51,699 bases of DNA. Origin: Acidovorax sp. GTDB taxonomy: Bacteria; Pseudomonadota; Gammaproteobacteria; Burkholderiales; Burkholderiaceae_C. The translations under genes were made by a program, and so were the position numbers. The notes beneath the pieces are model-generated. The model was not told the origin of the DNA, did no database searches, and was given only the letters and a program-made list of their open reading frames with translations. The DNA lies in the NCBI GenBank assembly GCA_018780365.1, contig JADMJR010000168.1, forward strand, positions 1-51,699, read 5' to 3'. This document shows positions 41,898 through 47,534 of this stretch, in pieces; positions within the stretch are counted from its first letter, which is position 1; the number at the start of each line of letters is the position of its first letter.

Positions 41898-42264
41898 AGG
41901 AGAAAACCGGGGGCCCGCGCGGCGGCAGCGGCGCAGCTGTGCGCGCAGCAATGTGCGCAGCGGGGATGGGGCGCAGCGCATGCGCCAGGGGGTGGACCAC
42001 TGGCAGCTGGGCCTGCGAGGCGGGGGGTGGGGCGCCCACGTGGGCGCACAAAGGGCAATCCAGCGTGTGGCTGGACATCTCCTGGGCGCCGTCGTCGGTC
42101 TTGACCAGCAGCTTGACGGCACCGGACCCCGAACAGATCAGCTCCATGGCCTGCGGGTTGACCAGCGGCGACGCCACGGCCACCCCGATCGACACCACAA
42201 ACCACGCCAGCACCATGCGGGCGAGCCAGCGAAGGCTGCGGAGGGTTTGCAGGGAGGACCACAT
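41896..42264 (-). CDS. DUF2946 family membrane protein
   Basis: A 122-residue protein starting at ATG 42264. One N-terminal hydrophobic helix (LARMVLAWFVVSIGVAVA), then a periplasmic region with SHTLDCPLCAHVG, the CPxC-type motif of DUF2946, and a Pro/Ala/His-rich tail. The family is often found beside copper TonB receptors. TACAAT on the minus strand (42274-42279) lies ten bases before the ATG, so the transcript may have almost no leader. It is first gene of the copper-type unit. Confidence 0.88.
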   Translation of the reverse strand: MWSSLQTLRSLRWLARMVLAWFVVSIGVAVASPLVNPQAMELICSGSGAVKLLVKTDDGAQEMSSHTLDCPLCAHVGAPPPASQAQLPVVHPLAHALRPIPAAHIAARTAAPLPPRGPPVFS

Positions 42265-42300
42265 GAGGGCTCGATTGTAGGTGGCACCACCCGCCGGACC

Positions 42301-42314
42301 TTGACCAGGGTCAT
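42301..42314. promoter_or_regulatory. FNR/CRP-type palindrome upstream of GST gene
   Basis: TTGACCAGGGTCAT: half-sites TTGAC and GTCA(T) around four bases; TGACC and GGTCA pair perfectly. It is 83 bases before the GST start and also in the upstream region of the divergent DUF2946 gene. The same palindrome type is at 43087. Confidence 0.55.
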
Positions 42315-42390
42315 CTGCGCGACGGACAGCGCCCCCGCCCGCACCTAGGATGTGAGTTGCATTCTTCACCACAACACCGGAGACAACACC

Positions 42391-43038
42391 ATGCTGACAC
42401 TCTGCGGCTTTTCGGCCAGCAACTACTACAACAAGGTCAAGCTCGCCCTGCTCGAAAAAGGCCTGCCGTTCACCGAGGAACTGGCCTGGGTGGGCGAGGT
42501 CGACCGCAGCGCCAGCCCGCTGGGCAAGGTGCCCTACCTGCGCACGCCCCAGGGCCCGCTGTGCGAATCGGCGGTGATCGCCGACTACATCGAGGCCGCC
42601 CACCCCGCGCACCCGCTGATCCCTGCCGACCCGTACCAGGCCGCCAAGGTGCGCGAGCTGATCACCTTTCTGGAGCTGCACCTGGAGCTGGTGGCGCGCA
42701 ACCTGTACCCGCAGGCCTTCTTTGGCGGCACCGTGAGCGACACCGCCAAGGAAAAGGTGGGCGCGCAACTGGAGAAGAACATCGCCGCCTTCGCCCAGCT
42801 GGCGAAGTTCGGCCCCTATGTGGGCGGCGACAGCTTCACCCTGGCCGACTGCGCCGCCATCGTGCACCTGCCGCTGGTCAGCTCGGCCACCAAGATCATC
42901 TATGGCCGCGACTACCTGGCCGACCTGCCCGTGCGCGAGTACCTGGCCCGCATGGCCGAGCGCCCCCAGGTGCAGCGCGTGAACGCGGACCGCAAGACCA
43001 ATACCGCAGACATGCTGGCGCGGCCGCCCAAGCGCTGA
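42391..43038 (+). CDS. glutathione S-transferase family protein
   Basis: A 215-residue soluble protein; ATG 42391 with GGAGAC upstream. The N-terminal thioredoxin-like domain contains FSASNYYNKVKLALLEKGLPF (Ser or Asn/Tyr as catalytic residue), LGKVPYLRTPQGPLCESAVIADYIE with the cis-Pro and the Glu-Ser of glutathione binding. The C-terminal helical domain has GGDSFTLADCAAIVHLPL, with the N-capping Asp. Substrate unknown. A 14-base FNR/CRP-type palindrome lies upstream. Confidence 0.93.
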   Translation: MLTLCGFSASNYYNKVKLALLEKGLPFTEELAWVGEVDRSASPLGKVPYLRTPQGPLCESAVIADYIEAAHPAHPLIPADPYQAAKVRELITFLELHLELVARNLYPQAFFGGTVSDTAKEKVGAQLEKNIAAFAQLAKFGPYVGGDSFTLADCAAIVHLPLVSSATKIIYGRDYLADLPVREYLARMAERPQVQRVNADRKTNTADMLARPPKR

Positions 43039-43076
43039 GCGCCCCCCAGCCAAGGAGCAAAAGAGCAAAGGGCCGG

Positions 43077-43115
43077 GTGCCATCCCTTGACCTTGGTCAA
43101 CCAGGGTGATGGCAC
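43077..43115. promoter_or_regulatory. nested palindrome upstream of the DksA-type gene
   Basis: Outer arms GTGCCATC (43077-43084) and GATGGCAC (43108-43115) pair perfectly; inside lies TTGACCTTGGTCAA (43087-43100), a perfect palindrome fitting the FNR-type pattern TTGAY-N4-RTCAA. It could act as a protein-binding site or fold as RNA after the GST gene. Confidence 0.65.
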
Positions 43116-43160
43116 GCGGGCGCACCATGCAGGTATCCGCTCACCCCGAGGAGACCCCAC

Positions 43161-43532
43161 ATGGACAAGACCCAAGCCGCCCCCTTCCGCCAGCTGCTGC
43201 TGGCCCAGCAATCCGAGTTGCGGGCGCAGCTGGCCGCGCAGCGGGGTGGTGCCATCGGCCGGGCAGAGGCCGCCGCCGACCACTTCGGCCAGCCGGAAGA
43301 CCCTCGCGCCCAGCTGGCCACCGAGCGGGAGCTGGAGTTTGCGCTGGACGAACGCGAAACCACCCATCTGACGGCCGTGGAAGCCGCGCTGGCCCGCATC
43401 GAGGCGGACACCTACGGCGAATGCACGGACTGCGGCACCCACATCACCGCCGCCCGCCTGCATGCCACCCCCGAAGCCGCGCGCTGCGTGCACTGCCAAG
43501 AGAAGGCCGAGCAGCACCGCCGCGCGGCCTGA
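43161..43532 (+). CDS. TraR/DksA-type zinc-finger protein
   Basis: A 123-residue protein with GAGGAG before its ATG. A long N-terminal coiled coil (about 10-80) is followed by the four-cysteine zinc finger CTDC-x17-CVHC (residues about 90-115), as in DksA homologues that bind the RNA polymerase secondary channel. The acidic coiled-coil tip usual for DksA (DxxDxA) is not evident; the tip region reads AAADHFGQPEDPRAQLA. It may therefore be a DksA paralogue with altered action. Confidence 0.88.
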   Translation: MDKTQAAPFRQLLLAQQSELRAQLAAQRGGAIGRAEAAADHFGQPEDPRAQLATERELEFALDERETTHLTAVEAALARIEADTYGECTDCGTHITAARLHATPEAARCVHCQEKAEQHRRAA

Positions 43533-43582
43533 GAGGCCGTTGACGGCCTCGCCACAGGGCCCTGGCTGCTATCCTTTGCGGG

Positions 43583-43996
43583 ATGCGCAGCCTCTTTCAC
43601 CTCGCCTTTCACGTCACCGACCTGGATACCGCCCGCCGCTTCTACGGCGGCGTGCTGGGCTGCCAGGAGGGCCGGAGCACCAACACCTGGGTGGATTTCG
43701 ATTTCTTCGGCCACCAGATCTCGCTGCACCTGGGCACGCCGTTTGCCAGTGCCCGCACCGGCCATGTGGGCGACCACCTGGTGCCCATGCCCCATTTCGG
43801 CGCCATCCTGGAGCTGCCCGACTGGCACGCACTGGCCGCACGCCTGAAGGCGGCGGGCACGGCCTTTGTGCTGCAGCCCCAGGTGCGCTTTGAAGGCCAG
43901 CCGGGCGAGCAGTGGACGATGTTCTTCCACGACCCCAGCGGCAACCCGATCGAGATCAAGGGCTTCCGCTCGCTGGACGCGGTGTACGCAGCGTGA
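43583..43996 (+). CDS. VOC-family protein (glyoxalase/dioxygenase fold)
   Basis: A 137-residue single-domain protein of the vicinal oxygen chelate fold. The two beta-alpha-beta modules are visible: LFHLAFHVTDLDTARRFYGGVLG and later PHFGAILELPDWHALAARLKAAG, with the metal-type end WTMFFHDPSGNPIEIKGF. His in the first module and Glu in IEIKGF are the likely metal ligands. Substrate unknown. It starts 50 bases after the DksA-type gene on the same strand, possibly co-transcribed. Confidence 0.92.
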   Translation: MRSLFHLAFHVTDLDTARRFYGGVLGCQEGRSTNTWVDFDFFGHQISLHLGTPFASARTGHVGDHLVPMPHFGAILELPDWHALAARLKAAGTAFVLQPQVRFEGQPGEQWTMFFHDPSGNPIEIKGFRSLDAVYAA

Positions 43997-44084
43997 GCGA
44001 CGCCTTCGCGTCGGCCACCATCCTGCGGCGGCCAGGGTCGGTCACCCTTCCATTCCCCCACGCGAAAGCCAGCCAGGCCGTGCA

Positions 44085-44288
44085 ATGCCAGGCGCCCTGA
44101 GCGCCACCGTGCTGCCGATGGCCGAGCGCATCCAGCGCCAGGCGGGCGAACCTTTGGTGCTGGCGTTTGAGCGCCTGATGGGGCTGATGGGGCTGATGGG
44201 GCTGATGGGGCTGATGGGGCTGATCCTGGTCGCCATCTCGGTGGAGACGCTGATCCAGGGCATCAAGCAGCTCGCGCACCCGCTGTAG
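44085..44288 (+). pseudogene. C-terminal remnant of a MarC-family membrane protein with internal tandem expansion
   Basis: The reading frame ends in RIQRQAGEPLVLAFERLMG, a Gly-Leu-Met run, and GLILVAISVETLIQGIKQL before TAG. This matches only the last helix region of MarC/NAAT-type membrane proteins (ERLMGLILxAIAVxxxxxG). The five preceding helices are absent and upstream sequence in this frame lacks coding character, so it is a relic or a very short membrane peptide. The run is due to five 9-bp repeats. No ribosome site is evident at ATG 44085 or 44118. Confidence 0.6.
44175..44224 (+). repeat. 9-bp tandem repeat, five copies
   Basis: CTGATGGGG repeated five times (44175-44219) and a partial CTGAT. 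In the MarC-like frame each unit encodes Leu-Met-Gly, so the expansion keeps the frame. Confidence 0.98.
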
Positions 44289-44326
44289 CCTGCGCCGTGC
44301 GGGGTACATCGCGCCCCGGGGCCGGT

Positions 44327-44875
44327 TCAACGCCGTTGCAGCAGGGGCATGGAGCCCAGCGCAAACACCGAGTTGGGCACCCCCACCCGGGCCATCAGGG
44401 GCCTGGGCTTGGGAGTGATCCGGGATTTGGCGGCTGCGGCGGGCGCGGCTTCTTCCAGCGCCACCCCATTTTCGAGCTGCTGGGCCACCAGGTCCTGCAA
44501 GGTCACCGACTGCAGGTACTCCATCACGCGCAGGTTGAAGGTGGACCACAGCTCGCCGGTCATGGACTTGACCTGCGCGGCCTGGCTCGGGCCCAGGTTC
44601 TGCAGGTCGTCGGCCTTGAGGTTCTCAACCGCCAGGATGATCTCCGCCACCGACACCTGGTCCGCCCGGCGGGCCAGCGTGTAGCCGCCACCGGGCCCGC
44701 GCGTGCTGTCCACCAGCCCGGCACGGCGCAGGGCGCTGAACAGCTGCTCCAGGTACGAGAGGGATGTGCCCTGGCGCGCGCTGATGGTGGACAGGGCCAC
44801 CGGCCGCATCTTCTGGCGCAGGGCGAGGTCGGTCATGGCCGACACGGCAAGTTGTCCTCTGGTAGTGATACGCAT
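44327..44875 (-). CDS. Rrf2-family regulator, IscR-like but lacking the cluster cysteines
   Basis: A 182-residue winged-helix regulator. The DNA-binding region is very close to IscR: MRITTRGQLAVSAMTDLAL, ISARQGTSLSYLEQLFSALRRAGLV, STRGPGGGYTLAR. Where IscR has three cysteines for its Fe-S cluster, this protein has ENLKADDLQNLGPSQAAQVK with none, and there is no cysteine elsewhere. It should therefore act without a cluster. The tail (about 145-182) is Ala/Pro-rich. AAGGAG precedes the ATG, and AGAAC-AG-GTTCT lies next to it as a possible autoregulatory site. No isc genes are adjacent. Confidence 0.9.
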   Translation of the reverse strand: MRITTRGQLAVSAMTDLALRQKMRPVALSTISARQGTSLSYLEQLFSALRRAGLVDSTRGPGGGYTLARRADQVSVAEIILAVENLKADDLQNLGPSQAAQVKSMTGELWSTFNLRVMEYLQSVTLQDLVAQQLENGVALEEAAPAAAAKSRITPKPRPLMARVGVPNSVFALGSMPLLQRR

Positions 44876-44889
44876 CGTTGCTACTCCTT

Positions 44890-44901
44890 AGAACAGGTTC
44901 T
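44890..44901. promoter_or_regulatory. palindrome at the Rrf2-type gene start
   Basis: AGAACAGGTTCT, arms AGAAC and GTTCT pair perfectly. It directly precedes the AAGGAG ribosome site (44884-44889 on the minus strand), so binding there would block transcription of the regulator gene. Confidence 0.55.
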
Positions 44902-44972
44902 TATGAACACTGACAGTTCCTTCCCGGGCGCAGCGTGCCACGGAAAAGGGCCAAGCCTGCAATGTAGAGATT

Positions 44973-45030
44973 TTGACACTTCGCGTATATTCGTTTTATT
45001 GAGTTTTATTGCTCGTTTTTTTCGAAGTGT
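44973..45030 (+). promoter_or_regulatory. promoter and inverted repeat upstream of the nhaR-type gene
   Basis: A perfect -35 TTGACA (44973-44978) is followed after 16 bases by TTTATT (44995-45000). ACACTTCG (44976-44983) and CGAAGTGT (45023-45030) form a perfect 8-bp inverted repeat spanning the promoter. The region is AT-rich, as LysR-type control regions often are. Confidence 0.6.
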
Positions 45031-45046
45031 TTCACTGAGGCGCACC

Positions 45047-45943
45047 ATGAACTTCAAGCACCTGCGGTACTTCTGGACGGTGGCCAAGGCGGGCGGCGTG
45101 ATGCGTGCGGGCGAGCAATTGCACACCACGCCCCAAACACTGTCCGGGCAGATCAAGCAACTGGAGGAATGGCTGGGCCACGACCTGTTCCGCAAACGGG
45201 GACGGGGCCTGGAGCTCACCAGCGAAGGCCGCGTGGCCCTGGGCTATGCCGAGCAGATCTTTGCGCTGGGCGACGAGCTGGAGAAGTCCATCCGCCTGTC
45301 GCGCGGCCAGGAAAAGCCGCTGGAGTTCCGCGTGGGGGTGGCCGACTCGATTGCCAAGTCGGTTGCCTACCACCTGCTGGAGCCCGCTTTGGGCATGCCG
45401 CAGCGGGTGCACATGACCTGCCACGAGGGGAAGTTTCCCGAACTGATCGCGCAACTGAGCCTGCACAAGCTCGACCTGGTGCTGGCAGACGAGCCGGTGT
45501 CCAAGAAGATCGGCGTGAAGGCGTTCAACCATCCGCTGGGAACCAGCGGCATGAGCTTTTTGTGCGCCCCCGGCCTGCGCGCCCAGCTGGAAGGGGCGTT
45601 TCCGCAGTGCCTGCACGGCGCGCCCATGCTGATCCAGGGGCCCATGTCGTCCGTGCGGCAGCAGCTGGACCATTGGCTGAACAAACACCACCTGCAGCCC
45701 CGCCTGGTCGGCGAATTCGACGACAGCGCGCTCATGAACGCCTTTGGCCGCGAGGGCCGGGGCATTTTCACGTCCCCCACCGTGCTCGACGACGAGACCA
45801 CAGCCCAGTTCGGGGTGGAGGTGATCGGGCGCTCCACGGATCTGGTCGAGGAATTCTTTGCGATCTCGGTGGAGCGGCGCATCAGCCACCCCTGTGTGGC
45901 CGCCATCACCAAGGCCGCCCGGTCCGACCTGTTCGCGGCGTAA
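45047..45943 (+). CDS. nhaR: LysR-family activator, NhaR type
   Basis: A 298-residue LysR-type protein. The N-terminal helix-turn-helix is NFKHLRYFWTVAKAGGVMRAGEQLHTTPQTLSGQIKQLEEWLGHDLF; the pattern HLRYFWTVAKxGGV with TPQTLSGQI is characteristic of NhaR, the sodium/proton stress activator. The effector domain continues LEFRVGVADSIAKSVAYHLLEPAL and ends VERRISHPCVAAITKAAR. The ATG follows GAGG at 45037. No nhaA antiporter is adjacent, so the target is elsewhere or different. A family-2 repeat begins shortly after the stop. Confidence 0.9.
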   Translation: MNFKHLRYFWTVAKAGGVMRAGEQLHTTPQTLSGQIKQLEEWLGHDLFRKRGRGLELTSEGRVALGYAEQIFALGDELEKSIRLSRGQEKPLEFRVGVADSIAKSVAYHLLEPALGMPQRVHMTCHEGKFPELIAQLSLHKLDLVLADEPVSKKIGVKAFNHPLGTSGMSFLCAPGLRAQLEGAFPQCLHGAPMLIQGPMSSVRQQLDHWLNKHHLQPRLVGEFDDSALMNAFGREGRGIFTSPTVLDDETTAQFGVEVIGRSTDLVEEFFAISVERRISHPCVAAITKAARSDLFAA

Positions 45944-45950
45944 TTGGTGG

Positions 45951-46068
45951 CCCCCTGAGTCGCCTTCGGCGCCTTCCCCCGGAGGGGGACGCCCCCAGCG
46001 CGGCGGGGCGGCCCTTGCGCGGGGGCACTGGCCCGGGCCACGCCAGTTTCTCGGCGCCGTGAACAGCG
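45951..46068 (+). repeat. dispersed repeat, family 2, after nhaR-type gene
   Basis: Starts with CCCCCTGAGTCGCCTTC, GGCGCCTTCCCCC, GGAGGGGGACGCC, then GCGGGGCGGCCCTTGC (46003-46018), a GGCACTGGCCCGGGCC block and GCCAGTTTC. It fills the gap between the convergent nhaR-type and sugar-kinase genes. Confidence 0.85.
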
Positions 46069-46084
46069 CTGCCCTTGCCTTGCA

Positions 46085-47035
46085 TCAAATCAAGACCTGC
46101 ACCTGGCGCGCGTACGGCAGGGGCGCCACGGCGCCATAGCCCTGCACGGCCAGCGCCGCCGCGGCATTGGCATAGCGCGCCGCCGCGAACACGTCGTCAC
46201 CCTGGGCCAGGCGGGCCAGCAGGTTGCCGCAGAAGCAGTCGCCGGCACCGGTGGCGTCCACGGGCGTGACGCGCAGGCCTGCGATGCGTTCCCTGCGCTG
46301 GCCGTCGCTGGCCAGGGCCCCCTCAGCACCGAGCTTGAGCACCACGGTGGCTGCACCGCGCGCATGGCCCCAGTCGACGATGGCGTCGGGATCGGTCAAG
46401 CCGGTCAGCGCCTGCATGTCCTCCAGGCTGGGCAGGAAGATGTCGCACAGCGCCACGGCCTGCGCGATGCAGGCCTGGGCCCGCGCCAGCGGCCAGAGCT
46501 TGAGGCGCAGGTTGGAGTCGAAGGACACCAGCGTGCCGGCCTCGCGCGCGAGAAGCATGGCCTCGAACGCCGTGTCGCAGGCCTGCGGCGAAATCGCCAG
46601 CGAAATGCCCGACAGGTGCAGGATGCGCGCGGCCTGCACCACGGCCGCAGGCTCGCCCGCCAGCCACTGCGGCGCCATGTGGCTCGCGGCCGAACCGGCG
46701 CGCAGGTAGCTGAAGTCGTGCCCGGCCGCCCCATGCGAGACGAAGTAGATGCCGGTAGGGTGCTGGCCATCGCTCTGCACGGCGCGGGTGTCTACGCCCT
46801 CGGCGCGCCACAGCGCGGTAAGCGCCTGGCCGAAGCTGTCCTGCCCGATGCGCGTGAGGTAGGCCACGCGCGCGCCGGCCCGTGCCGCCGCAATGGCGGC
46901 ATTGCTGGTGTCGCCGCCGAAGCCGCGCAGGTACTGCGGCTGGCCGGGGTGGACCTGGTTGAACTCGACCATGGCCTCGCCCAGCGCGGCCACGTCGAAG
47001 GTCTTGCCCACGGAGGTGGTGGGACGCTCAGGCAC
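46085..47035 (-). CDS. PfkB-family sugar kinase, KdgK-like
   Basis: A 316-residue ribokinase-fold enzyme that phosphorylates a sugar or sugar acid. The two PfkB signatures are present: FGGDTSNAAIAAARAGARVAY near the N-terminus and VDATGAGDCFCGNLLARL near the C-terminus, the latter with the catalytic Asp. VAALGEAMVEFNQ and YFVSHGAAGHDFSYLRAGSAA resemble 2-dehydro-3-deoxygluconate kinases; sugar specificity stays uncertain. Its ATG overlaps the ridA-type stop by 8 bases. The unit is divergent from a peptide-type ABC transporter. Confidence 0.85.
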   Translation of the reverse strand: MPERPTTSVGKTFDVAALGEAMVEFNQVHPGQPQYLRGFGGDTSNAAIAAARAGARVAYLTRIGQDSFGQALTALWRAEGVDTRAVQSDGQHPTGIYFVSHGAAGHDFSYLRAGSAASHMAPQWLAGEPAAVVQAARILHLSGISLAISPQACDTAFEAMLLAREAGTLVSFDSNLRLKLWPLARAQACIAQAVALCDIFLPSLEDMQALTGLTDPDAIVDWGHARGAATVVLKLGAEGALASDGQRRERIAGLRVTPVDATGAGDCFCGNLLARLAQGDDVFAAARYANAAAALAVQGYGAVAPLPYARQVQVLI

Positions 47036-47420
47036 GGGGCTTGTAGGCGGTGACGTCGATCTCGACCTTGGCGTCGATCATGAGGCGCGACTCCACCGTG
47101 GAGCGGGCCGGCCGGTGCTCGCCGAAGCACTCCATGTAGACGCGGTTGAAGCTGCCGAAATCGCGCGCATCGGCCAGCCAGACGCTGACCTTGGCCACGT
47201 CGGCCAGGGTGCAGTCGGCCAGCGCCAGGGCGTCCTTGACGCGCTGGAACACCTGGCGCGTCTGGGCCTCGATGCCGCCGACGATGACCTGGCCCTGGTC
47301 GTCCGTGGGCACCTGGCCCGAGACAAAGACGAAGTCGCCGGCGCGCGTGGCGGGCGACAGGGGACGCGCCTGGCGGTCGGATGCGATGGGGGACTGGCCC
47401 AGCAGTTCTACGTGGCTCAT
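47028..47420 (-). CDS. RidA-family protein
   Basis: A 130-residue trimeric RidA/YjgF-fold protein; canonical members hydrolyse reactive enamine/imine intermediates of amino-acid metabolism. Visible elements are FVFVSGQVPTDDQGQVIVGGIEAQTRQVFQRVKDALA, VSVWLADARDFGSFNRVYMECFGEHRPARSTVES with the conserved Arg in PARSTVE, and a C-terminal VEIDVTAYKP. The Arg and Glu pattern favours an active imine deaminase. AAGGAG lies upstream. It precedes the PfkB kinase and shares the operator region 47421-47534. Confidence 0.93.
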   Translation of the reverse strand: MSHVELLGQSPIASDRQARPLSPATRAGDFVFVSGQVPTDDQGQVIVGGIEAQTRQVFQRVKDALALADCTLADVAKVSVWLADARDFGSFNRVYMECFGEHRPARSTVESRLMIDAKVEIDVTAYKPRA

Positions 47421-47435
47421 GGATCAAGCTCCTTA

Positions 47436-47450
47436 TGTAAATTATTTACA
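47436..47450. promoter_or_regulatory. operator 1, TGTAA-N5-TTACA
   Basis: TGTAAATTATTTACA, a perfect palindrome of 7-bp arms around one T. It lies just before the ridA start (16 bases). The half-sites resemble those of RpiR/HexR-type regulators (TGTAAT/ATTACA). A second copy is at 47508. Confidence 0.75.
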
Positions 47451-47472
47451 CCAAATATCAGAAAAAACCCGT

Positions 47473-47522
47473 TTGACTTTCGCAAATGGGTAATCTACGA
47501 TGAATTTTGTAATGTTATTACT
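47473..47522 (+). promoter_or_regulatory. promoter with overlapping operator 2, ABC transporter operon
   Basis: TTGACT (47473-47478), 17-base spacer, TACGAT (47496-47501) make a good sigma-70 promoter with a start near 47508. TGTAATGTTATTACT (47508-47522) matches TGTAA-N5-TTACA with one mismatch and lies over the expected start point, so binding there should repress. ATG of the binding-protein gene follows at 47535. Confidence 0.7.
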
Positions 47523-47534
47523 TATGGAACCACG

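Noticed and set aside
44175-44224. Tandem repeat as CRISPR or VNTR regulatory array
   Set aside because: Units are 9 bp, contiguous, without spacers, and lie in a coding relic; not a CRISPR array.
46085-47035. Firm assignment of the PfkB kinase as KdgK
   Set aside because: PfkB subfamilies cannot be separated safely by eye and no other Entner-Doudoroff gene is adjacent.
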